This document shows positions 5,511-12,873 of a stretch of 14,491 bases of DNA, one piece after another. The position numbers were made by a program, and so were the translations under genes. The stretch's first letter is position 1. Each line of letters begins with the position of its first letter. Source of the DNA: Candidatus Falkowbacteria bacterium CG10_big_fil_rev_8_21_14_0_10_43_10. GTDB lineage: Bacteria; Patescibacteriota; Patescibacteriia; Patescibacteriales; XYC2-FULL-47-12. The DNA lies in assembly GCA_002773655.1 (NCBI GenBank), contig PFAR01000038.1, positions 4,360 to 18,850 on the forward strand, written 5' to 3'. Below the pieces are notes generated by a model, which was not told where the DNA came from, ran no database searches, and was given only the letters and a program-made list of their open reading frames with translations.

Positions 5511-7130
5511 CTATTGAATTACTTTTCCTCCGAACATTTTTAAAATATTATCAACATTGTTATTGCCTTTATTTTGCTCTTTACCGCTGGTGTCTTCTTG
5601 GCCGTTTTCTTTCTCGGTTTCTGAATTGCCGGATGATTCCGGCGGATTTTCCTCCCTATTTACATTATTAGGGATATTTAAGCCATTGGCAATATCCATG
5701 TTTTCGTCCAAGCCGGTCGTAAAAATAACCGGATGGCCGAAAATTTCCTGAATTGCCTTGTCAACCAGTTGCCTGATGCCGGCTTGTTCAATCCGGTCCC
5801 GGTGGAATTTATATTTGAAAACCAAACAAAGGGAGCCATCTATATCCCTGGGTTCGCAAATTTTTAAAATAAATGACAGCGAATGGTTATACTTTTTTAC
5901 CTTCAGTAATATTTCATTCCACTTCGCCCTTACCTCGTCTATCTGCACGGGCAGCGGGCTGATTTTACCCGCGTCAGCCGGCGGCAACGCAGTCGGGCTG
6001 CCTTTAACCGGCTGGAAAAAATCAGCCGAAACCGGGCCGGAACTGCAAATTTCCACAATGACAATTTCTAAGGGCAACTGGGCAATAAAGCTCGTCTTAA
6101 TATCAATTTGCGCCTGCTGAAAATCGGAGATAACTTTAACCAAATGCTCCGCTGACATTTTTTTTATCAGCGGCTGAATTCTTCCTTCCAGGTTTTGGCC
6201 GACATCCTGGGAAAACTTTTCTGCCAAATTTACGCTTATCTTCGCCAGCAACATCCGCCGCAACAATTCAATTAGATCTTCGGTCAGCTGTTTTAAATCA
6301 ACTCCCTCGTCAACCAGCTGATTAACCAGCCTAATGGCCTGCGCGCCGTCTTTGTTGCTTAAAAATTCGATCAGGCTGACCGCTGATTCGAGATTAGAGC
6401 GGGGAATAACCAGGTCAGCTTTCTCCTGCGTTATCTCCTGGCCGCTGATGGAAAAAACCTGCCCCAATAAACTTTCCGCGTCCCGCATATGCCCGTCGCT
6501 GTTTCGGGCGATTGTCTCCAATACGGAACGATCGATTTTTACCTCCTCTTTCCTGGCGATATACTCGAGCTTCTGGGTAATGTCACCCACGTTAATCCGC
6601 TTAAAATCAAAGCGCTGGCAGCGGGAAATAATCGTTGTCGGCATCTTATGTATTTCTGTCGTGCATAAAATAAAAATAACATTTTGCGGCGGCTCTTCTA
6701 AAGTCTTTAAGAGAGCGTTAAAAGCGGATATAGACAGCATGTGCACTTCATCAATAATAAAAATCTTGTGCCTTTTGTTGCTGACTGCGATTCTGGCGTT
6801 GGAAATAATATTTTCCCTGACATTATCAACGCCGGTATGCGAAGCGGCGTCAATCTCTATAATATCCAGGCTGGTGCCATTGGTAATCTGCTGGCAGGAG
6901 GCGCACTGTCCGCACGGCTCTGATTCTCCCGCTCCCCGTTTTTCACAGTTGACCGCTTTAGCTAAAACCCGCGCCATCGTGGTCTTGCCGGTTCCCCGCG
7001 GACCGGAAAAAAGATAAGCGTGCGCCATCTGGTTGGTCTCGATTTCATTTTGCAGGGTTATCTTAATGTGGTTTTGATTCACTATCTCCTGAAAATTGCT
7101 TGGCCGATATTTTTGGTATAATGTGGTCAT
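5511..7130 (-). CDS. dnaX: DnaX, DNA polymerase III gamma/tau subunit
   Basis: The ATPase of the clamp-loader complex, which places the sliding clamp on primed DNA. N-terminal AAA+ module: Walker A GPRGTGKT (43-50), a four-cysteine zinc site (Cys62, 73, 76, 79), Walker B/DExH-type DEVHMLS (127-133), LLKTLEEPP (140-148) and the SRC motif with arginine finger (169-171). Domain III and a tau-like region follow. The C-terminal 60 residues are acidic and polar (SETEKENGQEDTSG), ending in DNILKMFGGKVIQ, a tail like that of many short DnaX proteins. The 539-residue length suits a gamma/tau protein with a short tau part. I saw no slippery site for a separate gamma form but did not search exhaustively. 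ATG 7130 has no ribosome site; a promoter lies about 60 bp upstream. The gene is followed by tRNA-Gln after 8 bp. Confidence 0.97.
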   Translation of the reverse strand: MTTLYQKYRPSNFQEIVNQNHIKITLQNEIETNQMAHAYLFSGPRGTGKTTMARVLAKAVNCEKRGAGESEPCGQCASCQQITNGTSLDIIEIDAASHTGVDNVRENIISNARIAVSNKRHKIFIIDEVHMLSISAFNALLKTLEEPPQNVIFILCTTEIHKMPTTIISRCQRFDFKRINVGDITQKLEYIARKEEVKIDRSVLETIARNSDGHMRDAESLLGQVFSISGQEITQEKADLVIPRSNLESAVSLIEFLSNKDGAQAIRLVNQLVDEGVDLKQLTEDLIELLRRMLLAKISVNLAEKFSQDVGQNLEGRIQPLIKKMSAEHLVKVISDFQQAQIDIKTSFIAQLPLEIVIVEICSSGPVSADFFQPVKGSPTALPPADAGKISPLPVQIDEVRAKWNEILLKVKKYNHSLSFILKICEPRDIDGSLCLVFKYKFHRDRIEQAGIRQLVDKAIQEIFGHPVIFTTGLDENMDIANGLNIPNNVNREENPPESSGNSETEKENGQEDTSGKEQNKGNNNVDNILKMFGGKVIQ

Positions 7131-7145
7131 TATTTTAAATAATAA

Positions 7146-7167
7146 GTTAAAAGTAAAAAGTAAAAAA
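7146..7167. repeat. Three degenerate 7-bp tandem repeats upstream of dnaX
   Basis: Plus strand: gttaaaa, gtaaaaa, gtaaaaa plus one a. They lie between the dnaX promoter and its ATG, in the 5' leader. Similar heptads recur at 7273-7300 and 12846-12873. Confidence 0.55.
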
Positions 7168-7188
7168 GAATAATTTTAGAACATCAAT

Positions 7189-7217
7189 ATTTTAACTTTT
7201 ATTATTGTAAAAAGCAA
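7189..7217 (-). promoter_or_regulatory. Probable promoter for dnaX
   Basis: Minus-strand -35 TTGCTT (7217-7212) and -10 TAAAAT (7194-7189), with an ideal 17-bp spacer, 58 bp before the dnaX ATG and just after the terminator of the previous unit. The -10 matches 5 of 6 consensus bases, the -35 only 3 of 6. Confidence 0.45.
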
Positions 7218-7236
7218 GGACATCTAAAAATAAACT

Positions 7237-7264
7237 AACAAAACGCGCGGATGCGCGTTTTGTT
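7237..7264 (-). terminator. Hairpin terminator after the 302-residue protein gene
   Basis: A 12-bp perfect stem (7237-7248 with 7253-7264) around the loop ggat, GC core with flanking A/T tracts. On the minus strand the stem ends in a TTTTGTT stretch and a T-rich tail, 25 bp after the stop at 7289. The plus strand has an even better T-run, so it may work in both directions. Confidence 0.7.
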
Positions 7265-7272
7265 TTTTGGCT

Positions 7273-7300
7273 TTTTTACTTTTAATTTTCAACTTTCATT
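7273..7300. repeat. Four degenerate 7-bp repeats covering a stop codon
   Basis: Plus strand: tttttac, ttttaat, tttcaac, tttcatt. They span the TGA stop (7291-7289) of the 302-residue protein gene. This is degenerate, so chance in AT-rich sequence is possible, but it parallels the clearer heptads at 12846-12873. Confidence 0.4.
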
Positions 7301-8197
7301 TATAATATTTTCTACCGCGGCCCAGTTGCTCTCCCCGTGCTTAGGCACTAAAATTATTACTTCGTCATCCGGGTTGCCCTTAAAATAGGTTACGCTGGCC
7401 GTTAAAACGTGCCACCGCCGCCCTTCGCTCTCAACAAAATATTCTAAATTTTTTCCCAGCACCAGCTTGCCGACAATGCGTCCCCTCTCAATCGGACCGA
7501 TCTGCTTATAGATAAACTTGCCGGCTGAATTTATAGTCAATTTTAGAATATCGCCCTCAACCAATTTTGACTTGGAAGCGTAATTGGAAGAAATATTATA
7601 CTGTTTTCCGTCCGGACCGATCATGTGCTGCCCATTAAACACCCCTTCAATTACTTTATTGCCGATTTGGCCGCCAATATCAATTTCATCGCCCAGCGAT
7701 GAAAATTGATCGACGCTAATGCCAGCCGGCTCCTCCACCAGGTTGCTGCTTAAGAGTTCGCTTAAAACGCGGGAATTTTCTTTAATGTTATTAAATAATT
7801 TTTTTATAATATCCAATTTATTTTTTGATATTTCTACCACTTCCTCTCTGTTTGACTCCGCTTCGCTATCACCCTGACTCTCGGTTTCTAAAATGATAAT
7901 CTCCGCCTCTTCCCCGCGCTCCTGGGGTTGGACAGCAACGGACCCCCTTTCCGGGCTGAAAAAATTTAATCCGTCTTCCTTGGATATATCCCGCAGAGCT
8001 TCCGTCATGGCCTCCGGGTTAATGCCGGACAATATTGATTCTTTAAAATCATTCTCTTCATCTTTTTTTTCGTCACCGGCGCCGCTCTTATCTTCTTCCT
8101 TGACGGAAAACTGGATTGTCTCATCCTGCGGCCAGGATAAACTTTCACTTTTTTTTGCTTCATCCGCTTGATTAGCGGATAAATTTTGGTTGTCCAT
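7289..8197 (-). CDS. Conserved protein of unknown function with acidic N-terminus
   Basis: No function assigned. The 302 residues split into three parts. Residues 1-125 are strongly acidic and low in complexity (KEEDKSGAGDEKKDEEND), probably disordered. Residues about 126-152 form a likely helix (NKLDIIKKLFNNIKENSR). Residues about 175-300 form a compact beta-rich domain with IEGVFNGQHMIGPDGKQYNI, NYASKSKLVEGDILKLTI, FIYKQIGPIERGR, a beta segment ending RRWHVLTASVTYFKG, and DEVIILVPKHGESNWAAVENII. I recall this last domain as widespread in Patescibacteria hypotheticals, often placed near cell-envelope or pilus genes, but cannot verify it. The protein has no signal peptide or membrane helix, so it is likely cytoplasmic. 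It follows the DUF4012 gene by 34 AT-rich bp, probably in one operon, and ends with TGA before a hairpin terminator. Confidence 0.8.
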   Translation of the reverse strand: MDNQNLSANQADEAKKSESLSWPQDETIQFSVKEEDKSGAGDEKKDEENDFKESILSGINPEAMTEALRDISKEDGLNFFSPERGSVAVQPQERGEEAEIIILETESQGDSEAESNREEVVEISKNKLDIIKKLFNNIKENSRVLSELLSSNLVEEPAGISVDQFSSLGDEIDIGGQIGNKVIEGVFNGQHMIGPDGKQYNISSNYASKSKLVEGDILKLTINSAGKFIYKQIGPIERGRIVGKLVLGKNLEYFVESEGRRWHVLTASVTYFKGNPDDEVIILVPKHGESNWAAVENIINES

Positions 8198-8231
8198 ACT
8201 TTTATCTTTATTTTTATTAATAATTTATATT

Positions 8232-11200
8232 TTATTTTTTTATTAAAACTCCCCAGAATTTATCTTTTCTTAAATTATCCTTAACCAGCCAGGAATCAGC
8301 CGCCACGCCTTCCTGGGTTGTGCCCCAAATTATTTTCATATTGCCCGGCAGCGTTAATTTGCTAATAAAATCCGTCTCGATGCTGCCGGCTTGTTTCTGA
8401 ACTAAAAGCGAATAGGGGCAGGCAATCTCGCTGCCGCTCATAACAGATGACAACAATCCCTTATTCTGGCTGATGCTGTTTATCTTAAAAGGAAGCTTAT
8501 ATTTAATCCTCACGGTGATTGTTTCGCCGGGATCAACCATGGTCCAGTCGGCAAATACCGTTTTGTTGAATTCATTATATATTTTTACCCCTGTTTCTTC
8601 ATCCACTTGAGAAATATTTTCCACAAAATGTATATCGGAATCTATTACCGCTCCCTCGGCGGGGTCATCAAAATAAATCGGATCCGGAGCGGAAAATCCG
8701 CCGGCCTCAAGCAACTGACTGCCAAGCGGAACGTAAACGCGCAAATAATTTACGTTTCTAACGCCGGCGAATGGTTCGCCTTTCTGCGCCGTATGCGTTC
8801 TCGTTATAGTTACCGTGTTAGTTATAGATCCGTCCGGAGTAATCTCCGCGAAATGGCCGACTTTCTGCTTTATTTTCCTGTCACTCTTGCCGCCGGCGAT
8901 GTTTGTATTAATAACAGCCAAATAATCGTTCTCTGTCTGTTTTATTCTTCCGTCAAAATTATACCGGCCGGCGAAATCATGCAAAACTGGGTCGTTAAAT
9001 TCCAATAAAATATGCTTTTCCAGCAATGAATCTTCGGTGACGTTTATTACTCTGAATAAATTATCGGCGGTAACTCTCCGGGGAAGCTCCTTAATAATCG
9101 CCTCCGCTAAATCACGGATAATTTCCTTGGGAGTGCCAGTGTCTTTTCTTTCCGCCTGCGCCTGGATAATATTATAAAAATTTTCGCTATCAATGATTGT
9201 GCCGTATTTGGCCGTTAAATCAATCTCCCCTACGACTTTCAGCAGCTCCTCAAAAAATGTCGGGTCAACCGCGATAACTCCGTCGACGCTGGAGCCCCAG
9301 CCGTTCTCAAAAAACCACTGGAGTTTTTTAGCGCTGGCGGGCCAGTCCGGCCACCAGTTCGCGTCCTGGAATTCCCAAAGCGAATTTATTAAATGCAATG
9401 GTTCGGGCGCGGCGATCCGCTTGTGCAATCCGCCTTGCAGGTCATAGCTGCCGCCTCCCGGCACTTCAATATTTTTTATCTGGCCCTGGCGGAAATCAAC
9501 CAGGGCGTAGCTGCCGATAAAGCCTCCGCTCGCCCGCATTTCCGCGTTATTTTGAAAAATTAATAAATACCGCCTGTCAAACTCGTCCCCTAAGAATTGG
9601 GGCATTATATCAACTAATGAAATTATCTCTCTTAAGCCGCTGACGAAAATGGAAGAATCTTCTTTTAACATTTCCAGTTGCGCCACTATCTGTTCCCCAT
9701 TCTCCATGCCCAGCGATTTTACTGCTTCCAAATTTATCTCATTTATGCTGCTATTTAATTTTTCCATCTCTTGCAAAGATTGCTTGGCATACCGGGAAAA
9801 ATTTTTCAGCCTGATTGTTAAGGGCGATATATTCTCTGTTCCTCCCAGCTCCAGGCTGTTAAGGGCCAGCGAAAAATATTCGCCGGCTCTCGCGGCAATT
9901 TCGCCGGAAGCCAATAAACCTTTGCCGGCGGCGGCGGCCTTAGCCTTTTTACCGGGAAAAATATTGGCCAGTTTGATTAAATTTGAATATTTTACGACCG
10001 CTGACTGCGCTTGGTTAAAATTTCCGGCAGCTTGAGAAAAATGATCGGCGGCATTGTCAAAACTGAATTCTCCGCCGGCTTCCGCCGCCTTTTTTATGCT
10101 GTCCACCGCCTCTTCCGTTTCCCCTAAAACTCTGCCTTTTATTTCCTGAAATATATTATAATAGCTAAGCGCTTTTAAAGGCGCGATTAAGGCCAGGCCG
10201 ACTAAAATAAAAGCGGCCAGCTGCCGCCGGTATGAAGCGGGCGGCAAAAATTTGAACGATAAATTGTTAAGAAGCTTAAAAACTTTTTTCACCAAAACCG
10301 CTCCCTGCGCGGCAGCCAGCCCCACAGCGTTAAAAAACCTCAAACTTTCCCTTTTAATGCTTCGCTTGGCGCTTATGCCGGCCGCGGAAACAGCGCCGCC
10401 ATATTCCCGGCCGCGCCCGGCTCCGGCCGTCATTTCATTCTTTGCAATTTTTAAGAGATACTTAATTTTAGATTTCGCCAAGAAAAAAGGATGAATTGCG
10501 TAATGAATCGCGTAATAAAAAAGCTTAATGCCTTCTCGTCCAGCGGTCCGGCTGATTGCCGCTCCGGCGGATAATATTCCCCTGACAGCGCCCAAACCGG
10601 CTCTAAAAAATAATTTAACGGCCTTAAACAGCAAAACCGCCGCCCGAAAAATTATTTTATTTAAAAAAGAAAAAAATCCTTTAAAAAAATTCTTTGCGAG
10701 CTTAATAATCCAGCTTGTTTTTATAAAATTGATGGAATTATGGACGGCTGATTTTGCATAAAAAAAACATTTGGCCGCCAGCCGGAAAACTTTTAGCGCT
10801 CCGGCTCCGGCCAGCATAGCTAAATTTACTACCATAATCTCGTCCAACATCTCCTGGTGTTTAAAATAAAAATTTTTAACGGTATTTTTTTTCGCCTTGA
10901 TTAAATTTCCGGCCCAAGCCGCCGGCCGGCGCAAAGTCTTAATCCTGGCTGATAACCGATTATTCACGCTCTGGACATTTTTTTCCAATTTTTTCCTAAG
11001 TTCGCTCTTCTCAACCAATTTTTTTTCCCGATCATTCAACAAATTGCTGCTGCGCGAATTTTTTTTAATTTCACTCTTGCCCTCTTTGCTTCCTGCCGTT
11101 ATGGCCGCAGCCGGAAAAATAAAATTAAAAAAGCCCGCAAATTTGCGGAGAGACTTTTTAATATCCTGTTTCGCGATTTTTTCTTTTCTAAATAATTTAG

Positions 11201-11489
11201 CGGGACTGTTTAAATCAACCAAATAAGGCGAACGGCTATCAATACTCGCTTGTCTTACGATTATTAAGCTTTCTTTTTGTTCTGCCCGCTCTTCTTCCTT
11301 CTCGACTTCTGTTTTTATTCTTTCTTTTTTCGCGGGCTTTGTTGCTGCTCCCGGCAAGCTAATATTAGCATTTTTTACAATATTTTCTTTATTTACAATA
11401 TTTTCTTTATTTAAAATCGCCTCAATTTCACCAATTGCGGCTGTTTGTTCCTGCTGTTGCGAGGTTAATTTTATTTTTTTTCTTGGCAT
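8232..11489 (-). CDS. DUF4012 envelope protein with a long basic N-terminal extension
   Basis: 1085 residues from ATG 11489. The C-terminal part (about 630-1080) is a DUF4012 domain: RRYLLIFQNNAEMRASGGFIGS, VPGGGSYDLQGGLHKRI, the Trp-rich DANWWPDWPASAKKLQWFFE and VDGVIAVDPTFFEELL. One membrane helix lies near 425-441 (AAFILVGLALIAPLKAL), so the domain should face outside. A helical region follows the anchor (about 455-630). The 420 residues before the anchor are very rich in Lys and Arg, with a charged segment (1-200) then repeated basic amphipathic helices (about 215-345, for example FFKGFFSFLNKIIFRAAV). The family function is unknown; a surface glycan or envelope role is often guessed. The frame stays open to 11549, but only a TTG would start it there and the extra 20 codons come from a 12-bp tandem repeat, so ATG 11489 is preferred. 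No ribosome site is visible. Confidence 0.88.
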   Translation of the reverse strand: MPRKKIKLTSQQQEQTAAIGEIEAILNKENIVNKENIVKNANISLPGAATKPAKKERIKTEVEKEEERAEQKESLIIVRQASIDSRSPYLVDLNSPAKLFRKEKIAKQDIKKSLRKFAGFFNFIFPAAAITAGSKEGKSEIKKNSRSSNLLNDREKKLVEKSELRKKLEKNVQSVNNRLSARIKTLRRPAAWAGNLIKAKKNTVKNFYFKHQEMLDEIMVVNLAMLAGAGALKVFRLAAKCFFYAKSAVHNSINFIKTSWIIKLAKNFFKGFFSFLNKIIFRAAVLLFKAVKLFFRAGLGAVRGILSAGAAISRTAGREGIKLFYYAIHYAIHPFFLAKSKIKYLLKIAKNEMTAGAGRGREYGGAVSAAGISAKRSIKRESLRFFNAVGLAAAQGAVLVKKVFKLLNNLSFKFLPPASYRRQLAAFILVGLALIAPLKALSYYNIFQEIKGRVLGETEEAVDSIKKAAEAGGEFSFDNAADHFSQAAGNFNQAQSAVVKYSNLIKLANIFPGKKAKAAAAGKGLLASGEIAARAGEYFSLALNSLELGGTENISPLTIRLKNFSRYAKQSLQEMEKLNSSINEINLEAVKSLGMENGEQIVAQLEMLKEDSSIFVSGLREIISLVDIMPQFLGDEFDRRYLLIFQNNAEMRASGGFIGSYALVDFRQGQIKNIEVPGGGSYDLQGGLHKRIAAPEPLHLINSLWEFQDANWWPDWPASAKKLQWFFENGWGSSVDGVIAVDPTFFEELLKVVGEIDLTAKYGTIIDSENFYNIIQAQAERKDTGTPKEIIRDLAEAIIKELPRRVTADNLFRVINVTEDSLLEKHILLEFNDPVLHDFAGRYNFDGRIKQTENDYLAVINTNIAGGKSDRKIKQKVGHFAEITPDGSITNTVTITRTHTAQKGEPFAGVRNVNYLRVYVPLGSQLLEAGGFSAPDPIYFDDPAEGAVIDSDIHFVENISQVDEETGVKIYNEFNKTVFADWTMVDPGETITVRIKYKLPFKINSISQNKGLLSSVMSGSEIACPYSLLVQKQAGSIETDFISKLTLPGNMKIIWGTTQEGVAADSWLVKDNLRKDKFWGVLIKK
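10491..10514. repeat. 12-bp tandem duplication inside the DUF4012 gene
   Basis: Plus strand atgaattgcgta then atgaatcgcgta, one mismatch, read in frame as YAIHYAIH. The unit resembles the 12-bp repeat upstream of the same gene in carrying a gcgta-type core. Confidence 0.6.
11377..11412. repeat. 18-bp perfect tandem duplication near the DUF4012 N-terminus
   Basis: Two identical 18-bp units, 11377-11394 and 11395-11412, encoding NKENIV twice in the charged N-terminal segment. The length is a multiple of three, so the frame is kept. Confidence 0.85.
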
Positions 11490-11504
11490 TAACGCATGGG
11501 TATT

Positions 11505-11528
11505 AATACGATACGCAATACGATACGC
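11505..11528. repeat. Two 12-bp tandem repeats just upstream of the DUF4012 start
   Basis: aatacgatacgc occurs twice, at 11505-11516 and 11517-11528. It lies in the leader between the promoter and ATG 11489. It keeps the frame open upstream as AYRIAYRI, which makes the gene look 20 codons longer than it probably is. Confidence 0.75.
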
Positions 11529-11576
11529 AAAATTTCCACCGTGTCTCAAGCGCGCTGGTTATCAACATTATTAATT

Positions 11577-11585
11577 ATTATACCA
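11577..11585 (-). promoter_or_regulatory. Extended -10 promoter for the DUF4012 operon
   Basis: The minus strand reads TGGTATAAT, a full extended -10 (TGnTATAAT). No good -35 lies 16-18 bp upstream, which extended -10 promoters tolerate. It sits 88 bp before ATG 11489 and directly after the terminator of the GT4 gene. Confidence 0.5.
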
Positions 11586-11608
11586 CAAAACCGATAAACA
11601 AGAGAAAT

Positions 11609-11644
11609 AAAAAACAGTCCCGCAGTATTGCGGGACTGTTTTTT
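11609..11644 (-). terminator. Strong intrinsic terminator after the GT4 gene
   Basis: A 16-bp perfect stem (11609-11624 with 11629-11644) around loop gtat: six A, then a GC-rich core (acagtcccgca), then its complement and T-tract. On the minus strand six T close the stem, followed by ATTTCTC. It lies 15 bp past the GT4 stop. Symmetrical A/T tracts make it able to work on both strands. Confidence 0.85.
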
Positions 11645-11659
11645 TTGTTGTTTTATTTA

Positions 11660-12841
11660 TTATACCACGCTTCTCACCTTTTCTACAAACTTTTCCTTGC
11701 TAAACCCCTCCGCCTGCCGTTTGCACTCCGCGCTCATTTCCGCCGCTTTTGCCGCGTCCAGCCACTGCACCGCTTTGGCCAAATCTTCAATCTTATAATT
11801 TTTTGGAATTAAATAACCGGTTTGCCCGTGAATTATCGTTTCGCGCAATCCCCCGTCGTCCACGCCAATCGTCGGCTTGCCCGCGGCCGCGGCTTCCAGC
11901 GGTGTCATGCCAAAATCCTCCTGCCGCGGAATATAAATATTAGCAAGGCAACTACCCACGAGTTCGGCTAATTTTTTATCATCCACAAATCCTAGAACTT
12001 CAATGTTATCATGTCTAGCCGCAAGCTGTTTTATTTTGTCCAATTCCGGCCCGCCAGAAGCAACCACCAACTTTTTGCCTGGCATTAAATGAAATGCGCG
12101 GAGAATATCCTCTACTCTTTTCAACGGGTCTAACCGGCCGAATGATAAATAATAATTACTTCTTTCTTCTGTCATTCCCGCGCAGGCGGGAATCTCGTGG
12201 CTTTTTTGTTGGGATTCCCGCTTTCGCGGGAATGACAATTTACTTTGAAATTTATCCGTGTCAATCGGCGGATAAACAACTATGCTTTCCACATTGCAAT
12301 ATTTTTTTAAACGAGCTTGTACATTTTTGGAATTTGCTAAAACCAAATCCATCTTTCTAATTCCCCATTGATAAATTAGACGCGCCAAACAAACAAACAG
12401 TAAAAATAACGGCTTTTGCCACGCTCGCTTTTGTTTTAAATAATAATCTTTTAAATCATGCGCATAGCGCACTGGCGTATGGCAATACATAATTAACTTC
12501 CTCCCTTTGCCAAGGGGAGGAACGAGGAGGGGTGAACGCGCGCGCCAGGCGGCCGAGAGGCAATTGTTGCCGGAAAAGATTATAATATCATAATCTTTGA
12601 TAAATTTTGTCCGCCAAAAAAACCGCCACTGCGCGAAAAAGTAGCTTAAGCCGACATGTTTAATTTGCTTGCCTAAAATTATTACTTTTGCTGGCGCTTC
12701 TTTTTTGGCAAAAGACTCCTCCTCATTCCAGTATTCAGTCGCGATATCGGCATTCAGCGCCTGCGCCATAATTAAAACCAAGCGTTCCGCTCCGCCTCTA
12801 AATTTAAACCGGTCGTGAAGAATTAAAATTTTTTTATCCAT
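11660..12841 (-). CDS. GT4-family glycosyltransferase (GT-B fold), carrying two palindromic insertions
   Basis: A retaining glycosyltransferase for surface glycan or glycolipid assembly; donor and acceptor cannot be told. N-terminal Rossmann domain: ILHDRFKFRGGAERLV (7-22) with the Gly-Gly loop, MYCHTPVRYAHD (118-129) and DLVLANSKNVQARL (165-178). C-terminal domain: LSFGRLDPLKRVEDIL (232-247), the donor EX7E motif Glu308-Glu316 in EDFGMTPLE, and GGLRETIIHGQTGYLI. Length 393 is normal or slightly long. Two segments look inserted: residues 103-113 (SPLLVPPLGKG) before the CHTPVRY motif, and 203-224 (SFPRKRES...EIPACAGMT) in the linker between the two domains. Both are encoded by palindromic repeats, and the motifs around them are intact, so the protein is probably functional. 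ATG 12841 starts 7 bp after the GT39-like gene. A strong terminator follows. Confidence 0.93.
   Translation of the reverse strand: MDKKILILHDRFKFRGGAERLVLIMAQALNADIATEYWNEEESFAKKEAPAKVIILGKQIKHVGLSYFFAQWRFFWRTKFIKDYDIIIFSGNNCLSAAWRARSPLLVPPLGKGRKLIMYCHTPVRYAHDLKDYYLKQKRAWQKPLFLLFVCLARLIYQWGIRKMDLVLANSKNVQARLKKYCNVESIVVYPPIDTDKFQSKLSFPRKRESQQKSHEIPACAGMTEERSNYYLSFGRLDPLKRVEDILRAFHLMPGKKLVVASGGPELDKIKQLAARHDNIEVLGFVDDKKLAELVGSCLANIYIPRQEDFGMTPLEAAAAGKPTIGVDDGGLRETIIHGQTGYLIPKNYKIEDLAKAVQWLDAAKAAEMSAECKRQAEGFSKEKFVEKVRSVV
12170..12237. repeat. 68-bp composite palindromic element inside the GT4 gene
   Basis: 25-bp arms at 12170-12194 and 12213-12237 pair at 23 of 25 positions, and each arm is itself a small palindrome (attcccgc...gcgggaat). 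The core between them is 18 bp. It is translated as SFPRKRES, seven core residues, then IPACAGMT. The right arm is identical to the right arm of the copy at 13263-13330. Confidence 0.92.
12498..12533. repeat. Palindromic element (cctccc type) inside the GT4 gene
   Basis: An 11-bp stem with one G-T pair (12498-12508 with 12512-12522) followed by the tail cgaggaggggt. It is read in frame as SPLLVPPLGKG, between SGNNCLSAAWRA and RKLIMYCHTP, where related GT4 enzymes have only a short link. Similar 'PPLGKGG'-type repeats are dispersed in many bacteria (recalled, not checked). Confidence 0.7.
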
Positions 12842-12845
12842 ACAT

Positions 12846-12873
12846 TTGTCACTTGTTACTTGTTACTTGCAAC
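12846..12873. repeat. Four 7-bp tandem repeats at the GT39/GT4 junction
   Basis: Plus strand: ttgtcac, ttgttac, ttgttac, ttgcaac, with a further partial ttgtata. They encode the last residues (QVTSNK) and the TGA stop of the GT39-like gene and end 4 nt before the GT4 ATG. Because 7 is not a multiple of 3, a change in copy number would alter the C-terminus, the stop and the spacing to the next gene. Confidence 0.8.

Noticed and set aside
6334..7017. A 227-codon open frame on the plus strand
   Set aside because: It lies entirely opposite dnaX, whose motifs are unmistakable; the plus-strand translation shows no domain.
11490..11549. A 20-codon longer N-terminus for the DUF4012 protein
   Set aside because: It would start at TTG without a ribosome site, and most of it is a 12-bp tandem repeat read as AYRIAYRI. 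ATG 11489 is the better start.
11659..11667. A second TGGTATAAT-like sequence at the 3' end of the GT4 gene
   Set aside because: It is formed by the codons GTG GTA and the stop TAA, and the strong terminator directly downstream would end any transcript from it.
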